A stretch of DNA of 64,000 bases from Fistularia commersonii (lineage: Eukaryota > Chordata > Actinopteri > Syngnathiformes > Fistulariidae): the NCBI GenBank assembly GCA_037954325.1, contig JBBMNZ010000017.1, positions 12,474,001-12,538,000 on the forward strand, written 5' to 3'. The notes beneath the pieces are model-generated. The model ran no database searches. It saw nothing but the letters and a program-made list of their open reading frames with translations, and was not told where the DNA came from. Of the stretch, positions 1 to 13,275 are shown in pieces; within the stretch, counting starts at the first letter, position 1; every line of letters starts with the position of its first letter. A program made the translations under genes and the position numbers.

Positions 1-890
1 TGAGAGGGCTGCCTTTTAAAAACCTGGCTACCTACTTAGAGCAAAAAAAAAAGAAAAATGAATAAAATACAGATTTTAATTAAGCCTCTTTATGTGTGAA
101 AAACGCATTGTTGAGAAAAGCGCTTCGACTCTGACCTCAAAAAACATCGGGTGTTGTAATTGTGTCACAGGCCTTGTGCTCTATCCCAAAAATGAAATTC
201 GGTGTGACAGCAGAGGGAGGGCTGGATTTATTTTAAGTGTGGACGCATTAACAACTAAGCGATGGTCGTTGTTTGTGTGGCTCTAACAAGCTGAGAAAAA
301 CTGCAAAACACAGTTTTATTTGAGTCCGGATCTGACTCAGGTACCGACAGACATGTTTATTTATCTCCATTTTGCACGAAGTGTCTCTCCGAACCAATTA
401 CAAATAAGGAATTGTGCCGCCGAGCTTTGGATCAAGTCAAAAGGTCTTATGTAGTAACGCAGCTCTGATATTCTTACGCTGACGTCACAATGCCGACTGG
501 GATCCAGATTCTTTTGCGTAAAAGTCCAGTCTCCCGTGCTCACACAGTGTCAGACATTGAGGCGAGACAAAATGTGATTTCTTTGGATGTTATCGTGTTT
601 GGAAATCAAGATTTGCCGTTCCACGTTTAGAATAAATCGTCTCATTCTCTCATCGACATGATCTTCAACCGTGATGCAACTTCGCTTGGTTTTTAAACAC
701 CTAATACTTTCAATCCTTTCCAGCGATTCAAAACCATAAATATCCATCGCATTTGAATTGTTCATACGCATAAACATCTCGCTCCCACTTGGCCCGAAGA
801 ATCGAAACCACTTCTAGGCTTCTGTCCATGTGCTGTAACCTCTTCTTGCCCTCGATTGCCGAATGTGGTGACTACAGACGCACATGCAAA

Positions 891-914
891 CACACACACA
901 CACACACACACACA
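891..914. repeat. (CA)12 microsatellite
   Basis: Uninterrupted CA dinucleotides. They create spurious open frames on both strands. Confidence 0.95.
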
Positions 915-2536
915 TGCCCTCTGTATCGCACTTCTATTGCACGCACAATTAACATGAATTGCGGTGGCTCTGCAACAAGTCTCGGAATATCGGTTCCTTC
1001 CAGTAAGCTGTTTTCGCCCCATTTGACAGTTCGCCTTCGTGTCAGATGAAACCGAAGCCAAGTGTGGGCAGAGTTTCTCTCTCTTGCTCTCTCTCTGCTT
1101 CTGCCACCCCTCAGTGTCACTGCTGGCGTGTAAATATTTCATATGTCCTCCCCCTCATCATGCGGCGCACCGATATTTTCAAACAAACTGTGGGATCCAC
1201 CATCCCTTGCCATGATTTGAGCGGGGCGGTGGCGGGAGAGTGACGGGAGACGGAACTGTCAAACTGCGCGTATTGATTTGTGTGTACCTCACTTGAGATT
1301 TGTCGTTTCTGAGGTGCCTCGTGGTGAGGCATCCATTCCCTTTCTGCCTTGCCCTCATGTTTTTCCATATATTTCTCCATTAGCTGTCTTTCAAATCTCT
1401 CCCATTCCATATTTACACCCATACTCTTTTGGCCGTGAAAAAGCTTTTCTTATTTCTCTATCATAAAACTCTATATCTTCCTCCCCGCCTCTAAATTGGC
1501 TTGCCTGCAGAGGGCATACAACAACAAATTGATTGTAATTTCCCGTCAGCACAAAGGTGTCAGGGGGTGCAATTGCAGCGGCAAAGAAGAATTGACTTGG
1601 TCTTCCTCAATTGAGTTCAAAATTCTAGCGTTAACATTAGCAACAGGGCAAATAATGTTGTGTGCGCCAAGAGGGTAGACCCACGTTCAGTCAGACAAAA
1701 GGAACGTGACACGGAACAAGCTAACAGTGGAATGTGTTTTGTACTGAGATAGAAAAAAAAAAATCAGAAAAAGCGCGGGGGGCAGTGATGGATAAAGTAT
1801 AGGACAAAGCAACAACTTCACAGGGTAACGACTCCAAATTCCAAAATAAAAACCCATAACGTGTTGAAACTGGACCAAGACCTCAGATGAACAAAACCTG
1901 GGCAAAACATCACAGATTTTGCTCCAAATGCAATAAATGGGGTATGATTTATAAACCTCTTGGGCATTAAAATGGTATAAAAGTTTAATCTTGAACAGAT
2001 AATATGAACCAAAAATGACAGCACGGATGAAAGCGCTTAGAATAGCCTTACCTCCGCTCCTCCTGCAGTAAACCGGCCACAGGTTGTCGGCTCAGCTAGC
2101 CCGCTTCCAAACGCTCGTAAAGGCCTAAAAGCGGTGCTTTGCTTCATGCTGCCATTGTAAGCTGCTTTTTCCTTATTATTTGCCGCACACTGCCATTCAC
2201 TTAAGAAAAGTGTCCTTTTCGGATAAATGGAGCTGATTGAGTAATGGCGGCGTTATGGTGGCGTGCAGAAGGTGACCGCTGACCTTGCAAATGAAACATC
2301 AGCACCTCATCATTTCAATATATTCGACACTCGTATGAAACGCAGATATGAGACTCATTAGAAGTATTGCTGTTGTCCTTCAGGACTGTTGCCATGACTA
2401 CCGCTTTAGTAAATTACAATTTAGATTGGTTTCCTGCAACCAGCGAAGTCTGGATGCACACAAACATAATTCACATATTAGACTTGGGACCCCCCCCATG
2501 TAATCCTTTCAGGCCTTTTTACATTGAGCAAATCAA

Positions 2537-2803
2537 ACACGCACACACTCTCACACACACACACACAGACATGCGCGCGCGCGCAGACACACACGTACAC
2601 ACACTTGACACAAAGTAATGGCAGCGAGCTGATATGATTGATGAAGTCTTTTAGAGTAAGATAATCCCACTCAGTGGCTAATGGCTTACAACACCAGATG
2701 GGCTACTATCACGCTCTCTTTCAACCTCTCTCAATCTCTCTCTCGTCCTGCCCTCTCTCAAGTGCGCATGCACACACACACGCACACACACACACGAACA
2801 CAC
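2537..2803. repeat. Interrupted CA/CG dinucleotide-rich patches
   Basis: Two clusters, near 2537-2607 and 2769-2803, mix CA runs with a short CG run and single-base interruptions. This is the pattern of an ageing microsatellite. Confidence 0.75.
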
Positions 2804-3791
2804 ATTAAAATATGGGGGGTTGAGAGAATAGGAGGCAGAAAGCCTTGACTTTGAGACAGAGTTTAAGGATGTTCTGTAGGATTTACTTGTTTCAGAACAT
2901 ATTTCTGATTAACGTATGTTACACAAAATGTATTTGCATAGGTGAGGTGAAAAGAGTAGGTGACTTACTTCCCTAAAATTAGTAGTACATTAAGATATTC
3001 CTGCTATTGCTTTTTGATGCACGAGCAAGTAGGACAGCAAAAGCCACGGAGGAGGCCGGGGAAAATGGTTTATCTTTCCAGCCCTGCGTTTGAACTCAAG
3101 GCGACTGAATAATTCTGAAGCTCTGCTTGGATGGAGACGGGCAGAAATCTCTGCAAGGCGCTTCGACTGTTTCAATATAGGTGATAACGAGAGTGCGGCT
3201 CCAGCCAGTCACCGCATATAACTGCAGGATCAAGCATTCTTGATTTGGTTAACTACAAAAAAGACGTCATGGGTTTTTTTCTAAAGGCAAAGACAGAGTG
3301 TACCGTGGAAAACCGGAGGAAAAAAAAAAAACAAGAGTGAATAGTGAATTTAAATGGATATTTGTCACGTTGAAAAAAATGAATAAATAAATACCAGTAC
3401 AAAATGACAGAAAAGAAATCCAATGAAATACTGTGATTAGTTGTACAAATACTAAAAGGAACACCATAACCATGCAACTGCCTTGCTTCGTGCAGAGGCC
3501 TGGGTTGCTTGGCTGAATTCTGCACGAGCAGGAGCTAAACAAGCCCTCTGACAGGAACCTCACACCGCCGAATGATATATCGGAGGATGCGGAGAAATAC
3601 GAGGTGATTTAAATGAGGCATGATCTCAAACCCCTGCTTGGGAACAGCTTTAGATTTTGGCAAGAACGGGGAGGAAAGGGAAGCCTGATTCTGCCACAAT
3701 ACACAATACGTGATGGAACACCTGAAGGCATATTTTAATGCCATTTTTGGAGAATTATGACAGTCCTGCTGTGGAATCATGCATTTGAAAA

Positions 3792-4152
3792 TATACTGCT
3801 CAAAAAAATAAAGGGAACACTTGAACAACACAATGTAACTCCAAGTCAATCACACTTCTGTGAAATCATAGTGTCCACTCAGGAAGCAACACAGATTCAT
3901 TTTGACTTGTTTTAAGGACATTACATCAAAGTTGGATCAGCCTGGAGTGTGTTTTTACACTTTAATTTTGATGTGATTCCTAATCCATACCTCCATGGGT
4001 TGATAAAATTGATTTCCATTGATCATATTTGTGTGATTTTGTTGTCAGCACATTCAACTGCGTAAAGAGCAAAGTATTTCATAAGAATATTTCATTCATT
4101 TAGATCTAGGATGTGTTTTTTAAGTGTTCCCTTTATTTTTTTGAGCAGTGTA
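3792..4152. mobile_element. Non-autonomous Tc1/mariner-like element (internal deletion derivative)
   Basis: The element is bounded by TA dinucleotides. It has terminal inverted repeats that begin TACTGCTCAAAAAAATAAAG on the left and end with the near-perfect reverse complement, CTTTATTTTTTTGAGCAGTG, on the right, pairing over roughly 27 bases. The TA target duplication and these termini are typical of fish Tc1-like transposons. From memory, the left ~95 bp and right ~265 bp match the two ends of a widespread full-length element that carries a transposase of over 300 codons; here that middle is absent. It therefore cannot mobilise itself. It sits inside pard6a intron 2. Confidence 0.85.
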
Positions 4153-7100
4153 CATACTGAATGTATATTTCAACCCTGATGAAAATGCTGGGGTCGGCCA
4201 TCCAGTGGTGAGTTGCCACGATGTCACGTAAACAAGCCCAGATGCCTTTTCAGAGCTTTAGAGTTTGGTTCGTCCACGAGGCAAATGTCTAGAAAATTTC
4301 CCAAACTTTCAATATTGTCGGAAGTTTCTGAATCACGTGGATGCGGGGTCTAAGAAGGGATTATAACCCCGGGCGGGTGAATGGATTTCTAGTTGGCTAA
4401 CTCAGTCTGATCCTTGCTAATCGTGCAGCACGATGGAGATTTCCCCCATTAGCTGCAAGATTAGCGGTACCCGTTTATATCACATCATTATTCCGAGTGA
4501 AATATATGTTGACAAAAGAGTGGTTGGTAAACTCCAGAAACAGCTCTGTCCTGGCTGGGGGGATCGATGGCCTTTCCAAGCTGGACAAGAGACCCTGAAG
4601 GCATCATTTGGTTGTCTTGCCCATATTCCATTCACGGCGCTCCCCTTCTCCTTTCTTCGTCCAGATCACTAAGTTAATCTTATTAGGCTAGCAGCTGTCT
4701 GTGATTCATAACAACAATAGCAGAGCGCTAAACAGCGGATTAGCACGTCATGAATTATGCAAGGAACACCAGAAACACAGGCCTGCCCAAAGACTTGACA
4801 AGGCATCAGTGTACAGAAAGGAATCACTTTCACAGAATCCACGAGGGGCTGAAAAAGTGCTGGACAGATGTAAACACAGCAGGATGGAGTAGTTTGCTAC
4901 TTCACTGTCAGACCAGACGAAACAACATCTTTGAAAATCTGCTGCAGGGCTTGATTGTACTTTGTCAACACAACAATAAATAATTTATAAATATCTGGAT
5001 CAAGCAGTGTGATAATGAAGTAGTTCTTCCAAGTAGGAGAGATTTCTCGGCTCCTTCCTCTCAGCTGCTGTTTGGCTACTCTTAACACCAACTTTGCACC
5101 CGATACAATTCATTTCATTCATACATTCACTCACTCACTCACACTTCTGCTCATCCATACACTCGGCCGTGTTTCTGATATGAGCAGCTGTTGTCTGCTA
5201 CTGGCTTCCATTTTTTTGCTCAATAATGTTTATTTATGTATCTCTTTATTGTCTATATTTTCCAATCCTTTGCATGGTGCTGTTTTGATAACTTTGAGTA
5301 TTTATAACTTAAGTACCTCTGCTGCACTGTCCACTTTCTGCTGTGCTCCACTTTGGGACAATTAAAAGCGCATTCCAGCCATTCACACGCTATTTATGGA
5401 AAGCTTTTTTTTCCACATTTTTTAGACTTTAAATTCATACATTCATTCATTCATTAAGTGTACGGCTTATCTTGCACACAGTGTTGCAGGGACGGTAGCG
5501 CTAACTACTGTCACACTGCTTTTTTAATATCTTCAAAATATGCATCTTTTCTCCTCAACAATGTCAATTACACCGACTAATCTTCAGATATCTTTGTGAC
5601 TCAGGAGATGCACTGCGTGATGGTGCATTCTTGAATTTGAAAATATCGATATCGGTCCTCCAACCCTGTGACTCAGATCGGAAATCATTATTCACAAGCG
5701 CCATGTGTATTTCTGCACACAGCTTGCTGTATCCTTTTTTTTTTAATTGATTCACATTAAAAGGGTGGAGCAGCTGCAAATGTGCAATATAGTCCCTGCA
5801 GCCTATTTCCTGCTAAACTTTTGGAACTTAAACTTAAAAAGAAGAAAGAATAATCTCCAGGGAAAGGGGAAAAAAATTTTTCTACCTTCATATAGTTTTT
5901 GACAAACCAGTGGGAGGCAAGTTGCTTCCTGGATGTGAAATAAGTAACAAGGCGACAAAGCGAAGGCACATCTAGCCATGACTAAATTAAATCCTGATGT
6001 GATACAAATTCACGGTCACAGCCAATGCGCGACCCATTATGTTAATTTAGAGACGAACATTTTGCATCAAATTCTCAACTCGAGCCCTGAGAGCGCTGTG
6101 TGGTCCTTATAAGAAATCCAAACAAGAGCTGAGTTTAATTGCTAAACTCATGCAGATTGTCTCATGACTATACAATCACAATCAGGATGGCAAACACAGC
6201 CAGAGTGTGTGTGTTGCTGCCAAGCGTTTGTGGATCATAGATAAAAAACACAATTTCACGATATCCCTATTTTCTGATGACCGATAAAAGATGGAAACAT
6301 TGAAAGGAGAGTTCATTTCCGAATAAGTTTACTCCCAAATCTCCTCAACGTGCTCATCGGCTCAGCGCAGACACAGCCAGATATGGAGGTTATGTGAAGC
6401 TAGCCTGAGTCCCACTAGCATCACAAATGTGATGCAGTGTGAGCTCCTGTAACTGCAATGAGACTTCCAGATGTTTACTATTTATACATTCAAACCAGAA
6501 TTCTATGCGGTTCCGATCGGAAGCTGAAAACTTGTGGACGCGACGTTGCAGCTCCCATAAATTACACTTGTTTTTAACTCTCAAAGCCCACATTGAAATT
6601 AGATACTTATCTTTATCCTCATGTAGATGTATCGTTTTGGAACAACTACCTTGTTCCGCGATCTCAGTCCTTTTTTCTTGTACGTGACAGAATATGTTGC
6701 GGCTGATCCTACGGATCCGTATCGAGGCTGATCTGTGCATATTTGAAGGGATCAGTGTCGGCTAAAATAGAGCAGATATAAATCTGATCCGTTCATGAGG
6801 TTTGCTGTGCAGCTCCGCTTTTTACCTCAACCAGTAATTCTGCTGCAGAGACATACAAGGACAGAATGTAAAAATGTAGATTTGAGGCAAGAGCTTTCTG
6901 CAAAAGCACAATCTTGAGCAGGGTTGTGACCTGCAGGGATGATGGGAATGATCAGAAGCAAAATGCGGCGTAAAGTAGAATCTCCTAAATTTAAAACTGG
7001 CCCCTACAAAGTGAGAAGTTTTATTAGAGTACTGCGTGTAATATCTTGAGAGCTTAATGATGTTTTTTTTCCCTCAAATAGAGCAATCACTCTTTAGTTA

Positions 7101-8111
7101 ATAAGATAAACCTAATTATACAGTCACAATCACCGGTGAAAATGGATCATTTTAACACATTATAAATAAAAATAATGAATAAAACTCATTACACAGGAAT
7201 GAAAACTCGAACCAAATCTTACCAGTATTAAAGGTAGAGCCTTTTTGATAGCGGTGTCATTTAGTAACTTGACTTTTAATTAAAGAAAAAACATTAGCTG
7301 GATTTTTCTAAATAATCCAATTACTGTTCATGTAATCCTGTGTCTTGATCAGCAGAGAAATTTCCAGGGTTAATGAAGAAGGTATCAACTAGCCTATGTT
7401 ATATGGAAAATAAATCCAGAGATTTAACACCCCGTGAAGTGATGGATTTGTGTTCCACATGACTTTGCCTGCAGAGGCAACTGAAATGGAGTAGATTGAC
7501 ATTAGCCGAGCAAATAGTCATCCTCGGCTCATTTTAGATTTCCACGGGGCATTAACATCGACCGCGGCGGGCTGGACCTGCAGCTAACTGGAGAGAGAGA
7601 AAAGGTGACGAGCTAATCACCGGAAACACACGATGGAAAAAGCTTTGTATGCGTTTTTGAAAATGTTTTGAAACTATACGAAGTCCTTAAAATGTTCTCT
7701 GCCTACAGCGATTTGTGGGTATGTCGCCATCTCCCATAAATGTATTAAGAAAGTCTTGTTCCGTTGTTCCGACAAACTGCGTTTGCAATGTTAAAATAAA
7801 TTTCATGCGGGAACAAGCTGGCGAGCAAAGCGTCATTTGGCGCTAAACGAAGAAGACGGCTTTGTTTTGACTCCCCCATTGTACTTTCGTTTTTGTTTGT
7901 CTTGTTTTATTTCAAAACGTTTTGCCTCTTTATTGCTTCCAGGCATTAGCCAGACTGGTCTGATGGCAGGAGAAGGAAAGCCGTCTCCATTGAAGTGACA
8001 TTAGATATAATAAACGCTGGGAAAAGGGCAAAACACAAACCAACATGGGACGGTTGCTGTGCCAAAGCTACACGACCGTCTTGATGATCAACGCCGATAA
8101 AAACCTCCTAC
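4153..8111 (-). other. pard6a-like gene, intron 2 (right part)
   Basis: This is intronic sequence between the Tc1-type element and PB1 exon 2. It is mainly AT-rich and unique. A possible degraded LINE/SINE patch lies at 5100-5525. The block near 7230-7420 is high-complexity and rich in TAAT-type cores. No exon is evident on either strand. Confidence 0.55.
5100..5525. repeat. Degraded retroelement patch (LINE 3' UTR-like plus SINE-like end)
   Basis: The T-rich 5100-5370 segment resembles the low-complexity 3' untranslated ends of fish LINEs. An ATTC tetranucleotide run near 5443-5456 is followed by short sequence like the tRNA-related end of the SINE seen elsewhere in the window. It is weak, and could be coincidental composition. 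Confidence 0.3.
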
Positions 8112-8334
8112 CTTTCTTGCTGATGATAATCCGGAGCAGGGGATTTGCTGAGGAGATGGCTTTGAGGAAATTGTCATCATTGTTGATTGGGAGGAGGTCT
8201 CCGTGGTCATCGGCGTATCCAAGCAGCATGTCCACATCTGGGATATGGTGGACATTCTGAAGGAGGCTGTAGAACTCCAGAAAGCCACCTGGACACTGCC
8301 TCTTCAGGGCAAAGCGACGGTACTCCGCATCAAA
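8112..8334 (-). CDS. pard6a: pard6a-like exon 2: PB1 domain of PAR6 polarity protein
   Basis: PAR6 proteins are scaffolds of the apical polarity complex. They bind atypical protein kinase C through an N-terminal PB1 domain and bind Cdc42 and PAR3 through a CRIB-PDZ module. This exon encodes 74 codons plus one base (residues 43-116 of the predicted protein). It opens with FDAEYRRFALKR, continues through VDMLLGYADDHGDLLPINND and closes with NPLLRIIISKK, which is the rest of the PB1 fold. The acceptor is a T-rich tract ending in AG at 8336-8335. The donor is GTAGGA starting at 8111. The phase-0 entry matches exon 1, and the phase-1 exit matches my recollection of other PAR6 genes. FDAE, FAL and the LLGY region favour the PARD6A paralogue over PARD6B or PARD6G. 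The reading frame is intact. Confidence 0.93.
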
Positions 8335-11300
8335 CTAAAAAAAAAAAAAAAAATGCAAATATTAAATTTGCTAAATCCAAAAATCCGGTTTGTCAATATT
8401 CCCACATAAACCGTTTTAATCTAGGTGACGATTTATTTGTATTTGACTGCCACAACCACTAATATCTAAGTAGAGGCGCACTGATCCACAAAAAGATATA
8501 GTTTATGAGTCATAATTAAATATTAAACCCATACAGGGGCTGGGCCGTGACCTTCTAATATTTGGAAAATCGTCACAATATAAAGGACCAATGATCTGAT
8601 GTGACCGGCAGCAGTCTGGTGGAGGACAATGTATGCCCTGAAGTGAAGAAGCGCCTTAAACCTGCCGAAAATGTAGCTACATGTTGTCGGACAGTAGCTG
8701 AAAATTAGAACCTGAGCTAAATAATCCTCTGTAACTTTCTCTTCAGTAGCCGCTAGAATTTTTACATCCAAAGTGAATGTGAGCCCAGTCAGCCTGCTGT
8801 AGGACGTGCAACATTACACAGGTCAAAACTTCACCGTCTCCACAGCACGTAAAAAAAATTATGACGAAATGTAAAGACTGAGCTCGTTAAACACATAAAT
8901 CGGTCCGGCCCGTGGGGTGCTTCGGTCAGCAAATGTGTTTGCTGACCAAGGCTGTGCTCGGGGGAGGCTACACTTGCCGCTTTGTTTTTTCCACCACCCG
9001 CTATCATCTTCGTATGACTGCAGGATTGTTTCATTCCAAATCCAAAAGGAACTTCGGTGTCTGTGACTCATTTTGGGGATAAAACACCAATTATGATGCA
9101 AAGGAGGGCGTTTTCAAGGACCACCTTTGTAGTCAGGATCCCACAGCACATTGAACTTTATTCTGAAAGTGTTCTTGAATAAAATTGCAATAGGATCTGT
9201 TCAAAACAGGATGAGCGGTATTTAGCAGGTAACTCTTTTGGTTTTCTGATACCGGTGACTCTGGATTTTCCTGCAAGGAATCCTGTGAAACCCCACGGTC
9301 AAGCAACAATGTGGAGAAGCAGGAAGAGAGTCTCACAAAGACGAATGCTTGGAAGACTTCAGTGAGAACGGAGAAGACGAGAAAACGCGTGGAAACCTGG
9401 CTTGGGTGGTCAAATCATTCAGATCACTGTATTTTGGAGGGGTGCATCGCAATCGGATCTGTTTGGTTTATAATAAACAATCATGTTCAAGTGCAAAATT
9501 AAAGCTGGCATCCGGCTTAACTCGCTGATTTCCAAGACTCAGGTAGAATAGCAAATGAACTTTACATTTCTCACCAGAGCAGCGGTAGTCTGAAAGGGAG
9601 TAAATACGACAAACTTGGGGAGCTGAGTCAACACATCGTACAACAAGGGAATGGTGAAGTATAATGTAATCTGTCGAGCTCCTTCCATCGACCCGTAAAA
9701 TGAAGTGTATCGGAGAGTCTCAATTGCTGTTTACATCCGTGCATCCTGCTGGGACGTGCAGCTGCTGGGACGCGAGCTTGTATTCGCAGCCCCGCTGTTA
9801 CATATAATCTCTTGCATCCAGTTCAAGATTGCCTGAGAGCTGATTCCCACTCTTTGCACAATCATCAGCGGCTGCGTTGTCGGCGCACAACCCAACCTTA
9901 TTTCAGCCATCAACTAAGGCAACACTCAAATGCAGACCGTGTCGAGTTACAGGCAGGGAGCAATGGCGCGTTTACAGTCCAGCTGAGAATACTGAACACC
10001 ATTAAGGAGGGTGGATCAGTAGTGTCAGTGTTATCATCCTGGACTCCACAAAAAGACTTGCAGATACACACAAATATACCCTGGCTTTCTGTTAGTCACA
10101 CACATTCTTGCTAGATACTGCGGTAAAATAGTGACAGTGAAACTGTCATTGAGAAGCATGACTCAGTTGAGATTACTGAAGGGGATAATCTTAGTAGTTC
10201 CTCCAAAACAACCTGATCTTAATTCGGAGGGACTTCAATTTGCAAATTGTTTTCTTTAATTAGTGAGGCAAAATCAAAGATAAAATTACCTGCTAGTTTG
10301 TAATACATTAGTACATTCTTGATTTTCTCCTTTTTATGAAATCTCTCATAACATTTACATCACATGAGGTCTCAATTTATTACTCCAACACTTTAAAATT
10401 GTGTGTGTTTCTATAAATTCTTGGATAAACTAATGCAGAGTCTTTAACAGCAGGCTTCACCGCAAGCAAATTGAAGACTTATGTAACACAGTGCTAGGGA
10501 TGTGCCTTTGCAGTTACATGCTAATTCCCTCTTGTAGCTTACGGGAAGAGGGTTGACTTACTCTCACTGTCAAGTCGATGTAAGCTTGATGATACTGAAG
10601 CAGCGACCGCAGCCTGCCCGAGACGCAGGAATGAACGTGTCACGGTGCTGCCTTCAGTTGGCAAGGACTTCAAATCATCAACAACAATGAATTTTACAGT
10701 TCTGTGGGGGATAGCTTGGGGTCGCAGGGGAATAGCTGGGAAATCTAAATACAGGTGCAGTAGTGAAATAGATTTCAACTTCTTCTATCATGAATTCCAA
10801 GGTAATGATGTATAAGCATGTTTTTATTTCCCATAGTTTTCTAACCGAAAATCGCCATGATTTTTATTGTATCTGGCTGTTTGCGCCGTTTAGTTAGACT
10901 TTTAAGAACGATAACTAGATAGGAGTCAGAGCACTCATCCCATAATAAGTCAGTGATAATTTAATTTTCAGTTTGGCCAGAAGCTTAGTGAAATAACTTG
11001 TGCTAAACTTTTCTTGTACCACTGAACTGCATTAAAGGTACCTGACAGAACGTGGGTAACAATGGGAGTGGGCCAAGGAATTAGGGTTAAGTCCTAAACA
11101 TAACAAACCAACCATCCCATCTGTTATGCTGGTTAGAGTGTATTGATAAAGCAACAAAATGAATGACATCAGTCCCCTGTGAGCTTATCAGAACCACCTT
11201 AGGAAATATTTGCCTCTGAGTCCTGCCACAACAGACAAATTACATTTGGACCCAAATTAAAAACAGGCTGGCATTAGTTTGCCATATTTTAGTCAGCAAT

Positions 11301-12465
11301 ATTCACCTAGGGAGCCGGTCATCATAAAAAACAACATTATATATAGTTGCCTGACATCCACTTTTAAATCCAACAACGCTACTAGAAGGAGCCTCCCTCT
11401 TGTTGTCACCTTTCTGCCTAATAGTTTCTCAGCTAGAGGTTGTGTCACTGAAACTACCTCCCCCATTATCTTGTTACACAAGTTTAGCTTCAGGGGTGTT
11501 TCAATGCAAAACTTCTACGGCTAGTGTTGTAGCACGTCATACATCTTTTTAGAAAAACCAACATTACAGAAATGCAGAAAAACAATTGCACCATCTCTTG
11601 TTAAATCACTTCCAATTGTTTTGGCCGTGTTGATATCACAACGCATTCTCACATCATTCATTTACACAAAACAAGCAAACAAACAAAACAAAACTGAAAG
11701 ATTCCTCTACAAACCACCAGAGGGTACTCAAGTAACACCAGAGCCACCGGTGCCATAGTTAGTGAACCGCTGCTGGAAACTGTACCTGGTGTTTAGTTGC
11801 AGGTAATTATGTCAACCTTTCTTACTGAACTTCTAGACAGTATTCAAAAAAAATATATCATAACAGTTAACAATGAGTATCAAATAGAGAAAAATAAAAA
11901 TCACCAATTTTCTCATGAATTGTTTCAAAAGATGCCAAACTTCAGTTTATCATTTCCGAATTTGTTAAAATGCCCATACTAATTTAAAGTGTTCCTCCTA
12001 AAAACATAACACGGAATTTTGCTGTCAGGACACATTTGCATGCAACTGTTGACCGAATGTTGCCTTTGAAATGATAAAGAAGATGTACTTTATCGAAACC
12101 TTCTTGGTGGGGCTTGCTGTATGTCAACCTGCCTTTTCCGACTTTGAGGTTCCTTCCTTTGACATTTAAGCTAATTTTGCTTTTATAAATTGGGTAACTT
12201 CTTCAAACTCGACAAAATAAAAGTACAAGTTGCTGTACTCCAGTGTCACAGCTCACCTACCACCCGCTGACACTGAAAATACCATTCGGTTTGTTCAAAG
12301 ATACTGACGGATTGTATCAAAATATTAAATAATAAAACAGAGAGATATTTAATCATAAAAATAGTAAAGTGCCCATTTTTAACATATCAGTTACTTGGAC
12401 ATATTTTGCTTTGCTGTTTCTCTTGCAATGTCTTGCCAACTGACATACATATTTACACATACGTA

Positions 12466-12507
12466 TAGATAGATAGATCGATAGATCGATAGATAGATAG
12501 ATAGATA
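12466..12507. repeat. GATA/GATC tetranucleotide microsatellite
   Basis: TAGA repeats, twice changed to TCGA, run through 12466-12507. The motif contains GATA cores, but I infer no function. Confidence 0.9.
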
Positions 12508-13033
12508 TACATGATCGAATTAAGATTAAAACAGCTCATCCAGTCGTGCTCATCCAATTTGGATGTAAAACAGTGATTCATTGAGAAAATGCATCAGATC
12601 TGAGGGGATTTGGGGGTGTTTTTGACCACCAGTAAGTTGCAGGTAATACTAGTTAACCCATGCTGGCAGGTTGAGACCCAGTGACCGTTAAGGCACCAAC
12701 AACTTTCCTGTCGTGGTAAACAGCAACATCCGGGGCCTGAATGAAAACATAAACAACAACTCGGGCCAACAATAACGGAGCACTGCGTTTCTGGGGCGAT
12801 TCGGACGAACGGACGGACAAACGCCGACGACCGAGCGGAACGGAATGGCACACGGAGGGGAAGAAAAAGAAGAAGAAGAAGAAGAAGATGAAGAGGTTAT
12901 GAAAAAGAAGAAGAAGAAGGTAGAGATGCCGCGGCGGCGGGACGACGGAACACCCGAGCTCCGCGGCGACGACCCCTAGCAACAATTTACCTGAGCGACC
13001 TGCGGCAAACGACGGAACCGCGCGTATGTGTGT

Positions 13034-13035
<2 letters not shown>

Positions 13036-13075
<40 letters not shown>
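13036..13075. repeat. (GT)20 microsatellite in pard6a intron 1
   Basis: GT dinucleotides about 120 bp downstream (minus strand) of the exon 1 donor, within the CpG island. Confidence 0.95.
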
Positions 13076-13079
<4 letters not shown>

Positions 13080-13193
13080 CTGTTAGACGCACTGGGAAGA
13101 CATTTGTATCACGTCCGAACGGCGGTATCGGAGCGAACCCCTCGTTAGCCTCCGTCGACACCCGGATGTGGAGCCCGTTAGCGCCGCACTCAC

Positions 13194-13242
13194 TTTGCTC
13201 TTGACCTCCACCACGGCGTCGGAGCGTCTCAGCGGCGTCCGG

Positions 13243-13275
<33 letters not shown>

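Larger units (their letters stand above)
1..3791 (-). other. pard6a-like gene, intron 2 (left part)
   Basis: This stretch lies downstream, in the minus-strand sense, of PB1 exon 2 and is read as intron 2. I looked for the PDZ-encoding last exon expected in PAR6 genes. No minus-strand open frame here resembles a PDZ domain, and the frames that exist are short and low in complexity. The content is AT-rich unique sequence with small CA-rich patches. I see no other gene. Confidence 0.6.
8335..13193 (-). other. pard6a-like gene, intron 1
   Basis: This is 4.9 kb between the exon 1 donor at 13193 and the exon 2 acceptor at 8335. A poly-A run on the plus strand (8337-8353) is the polypyrimidine tract of the acceptor. 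The rest is unique AT-rich sequence with a GATA repeat near 12.47 kb, and the CpG island at its 5' end. No further exon or retroelement was recognised. Confidence 0.75.

Noticed and set aside
1..8111. CRIB-PDZ exon of pard6a
   Set aside because: Searched for as the expected last exon, but no minus-strand frame resembles a PDZ domain; it must lie outside the window.
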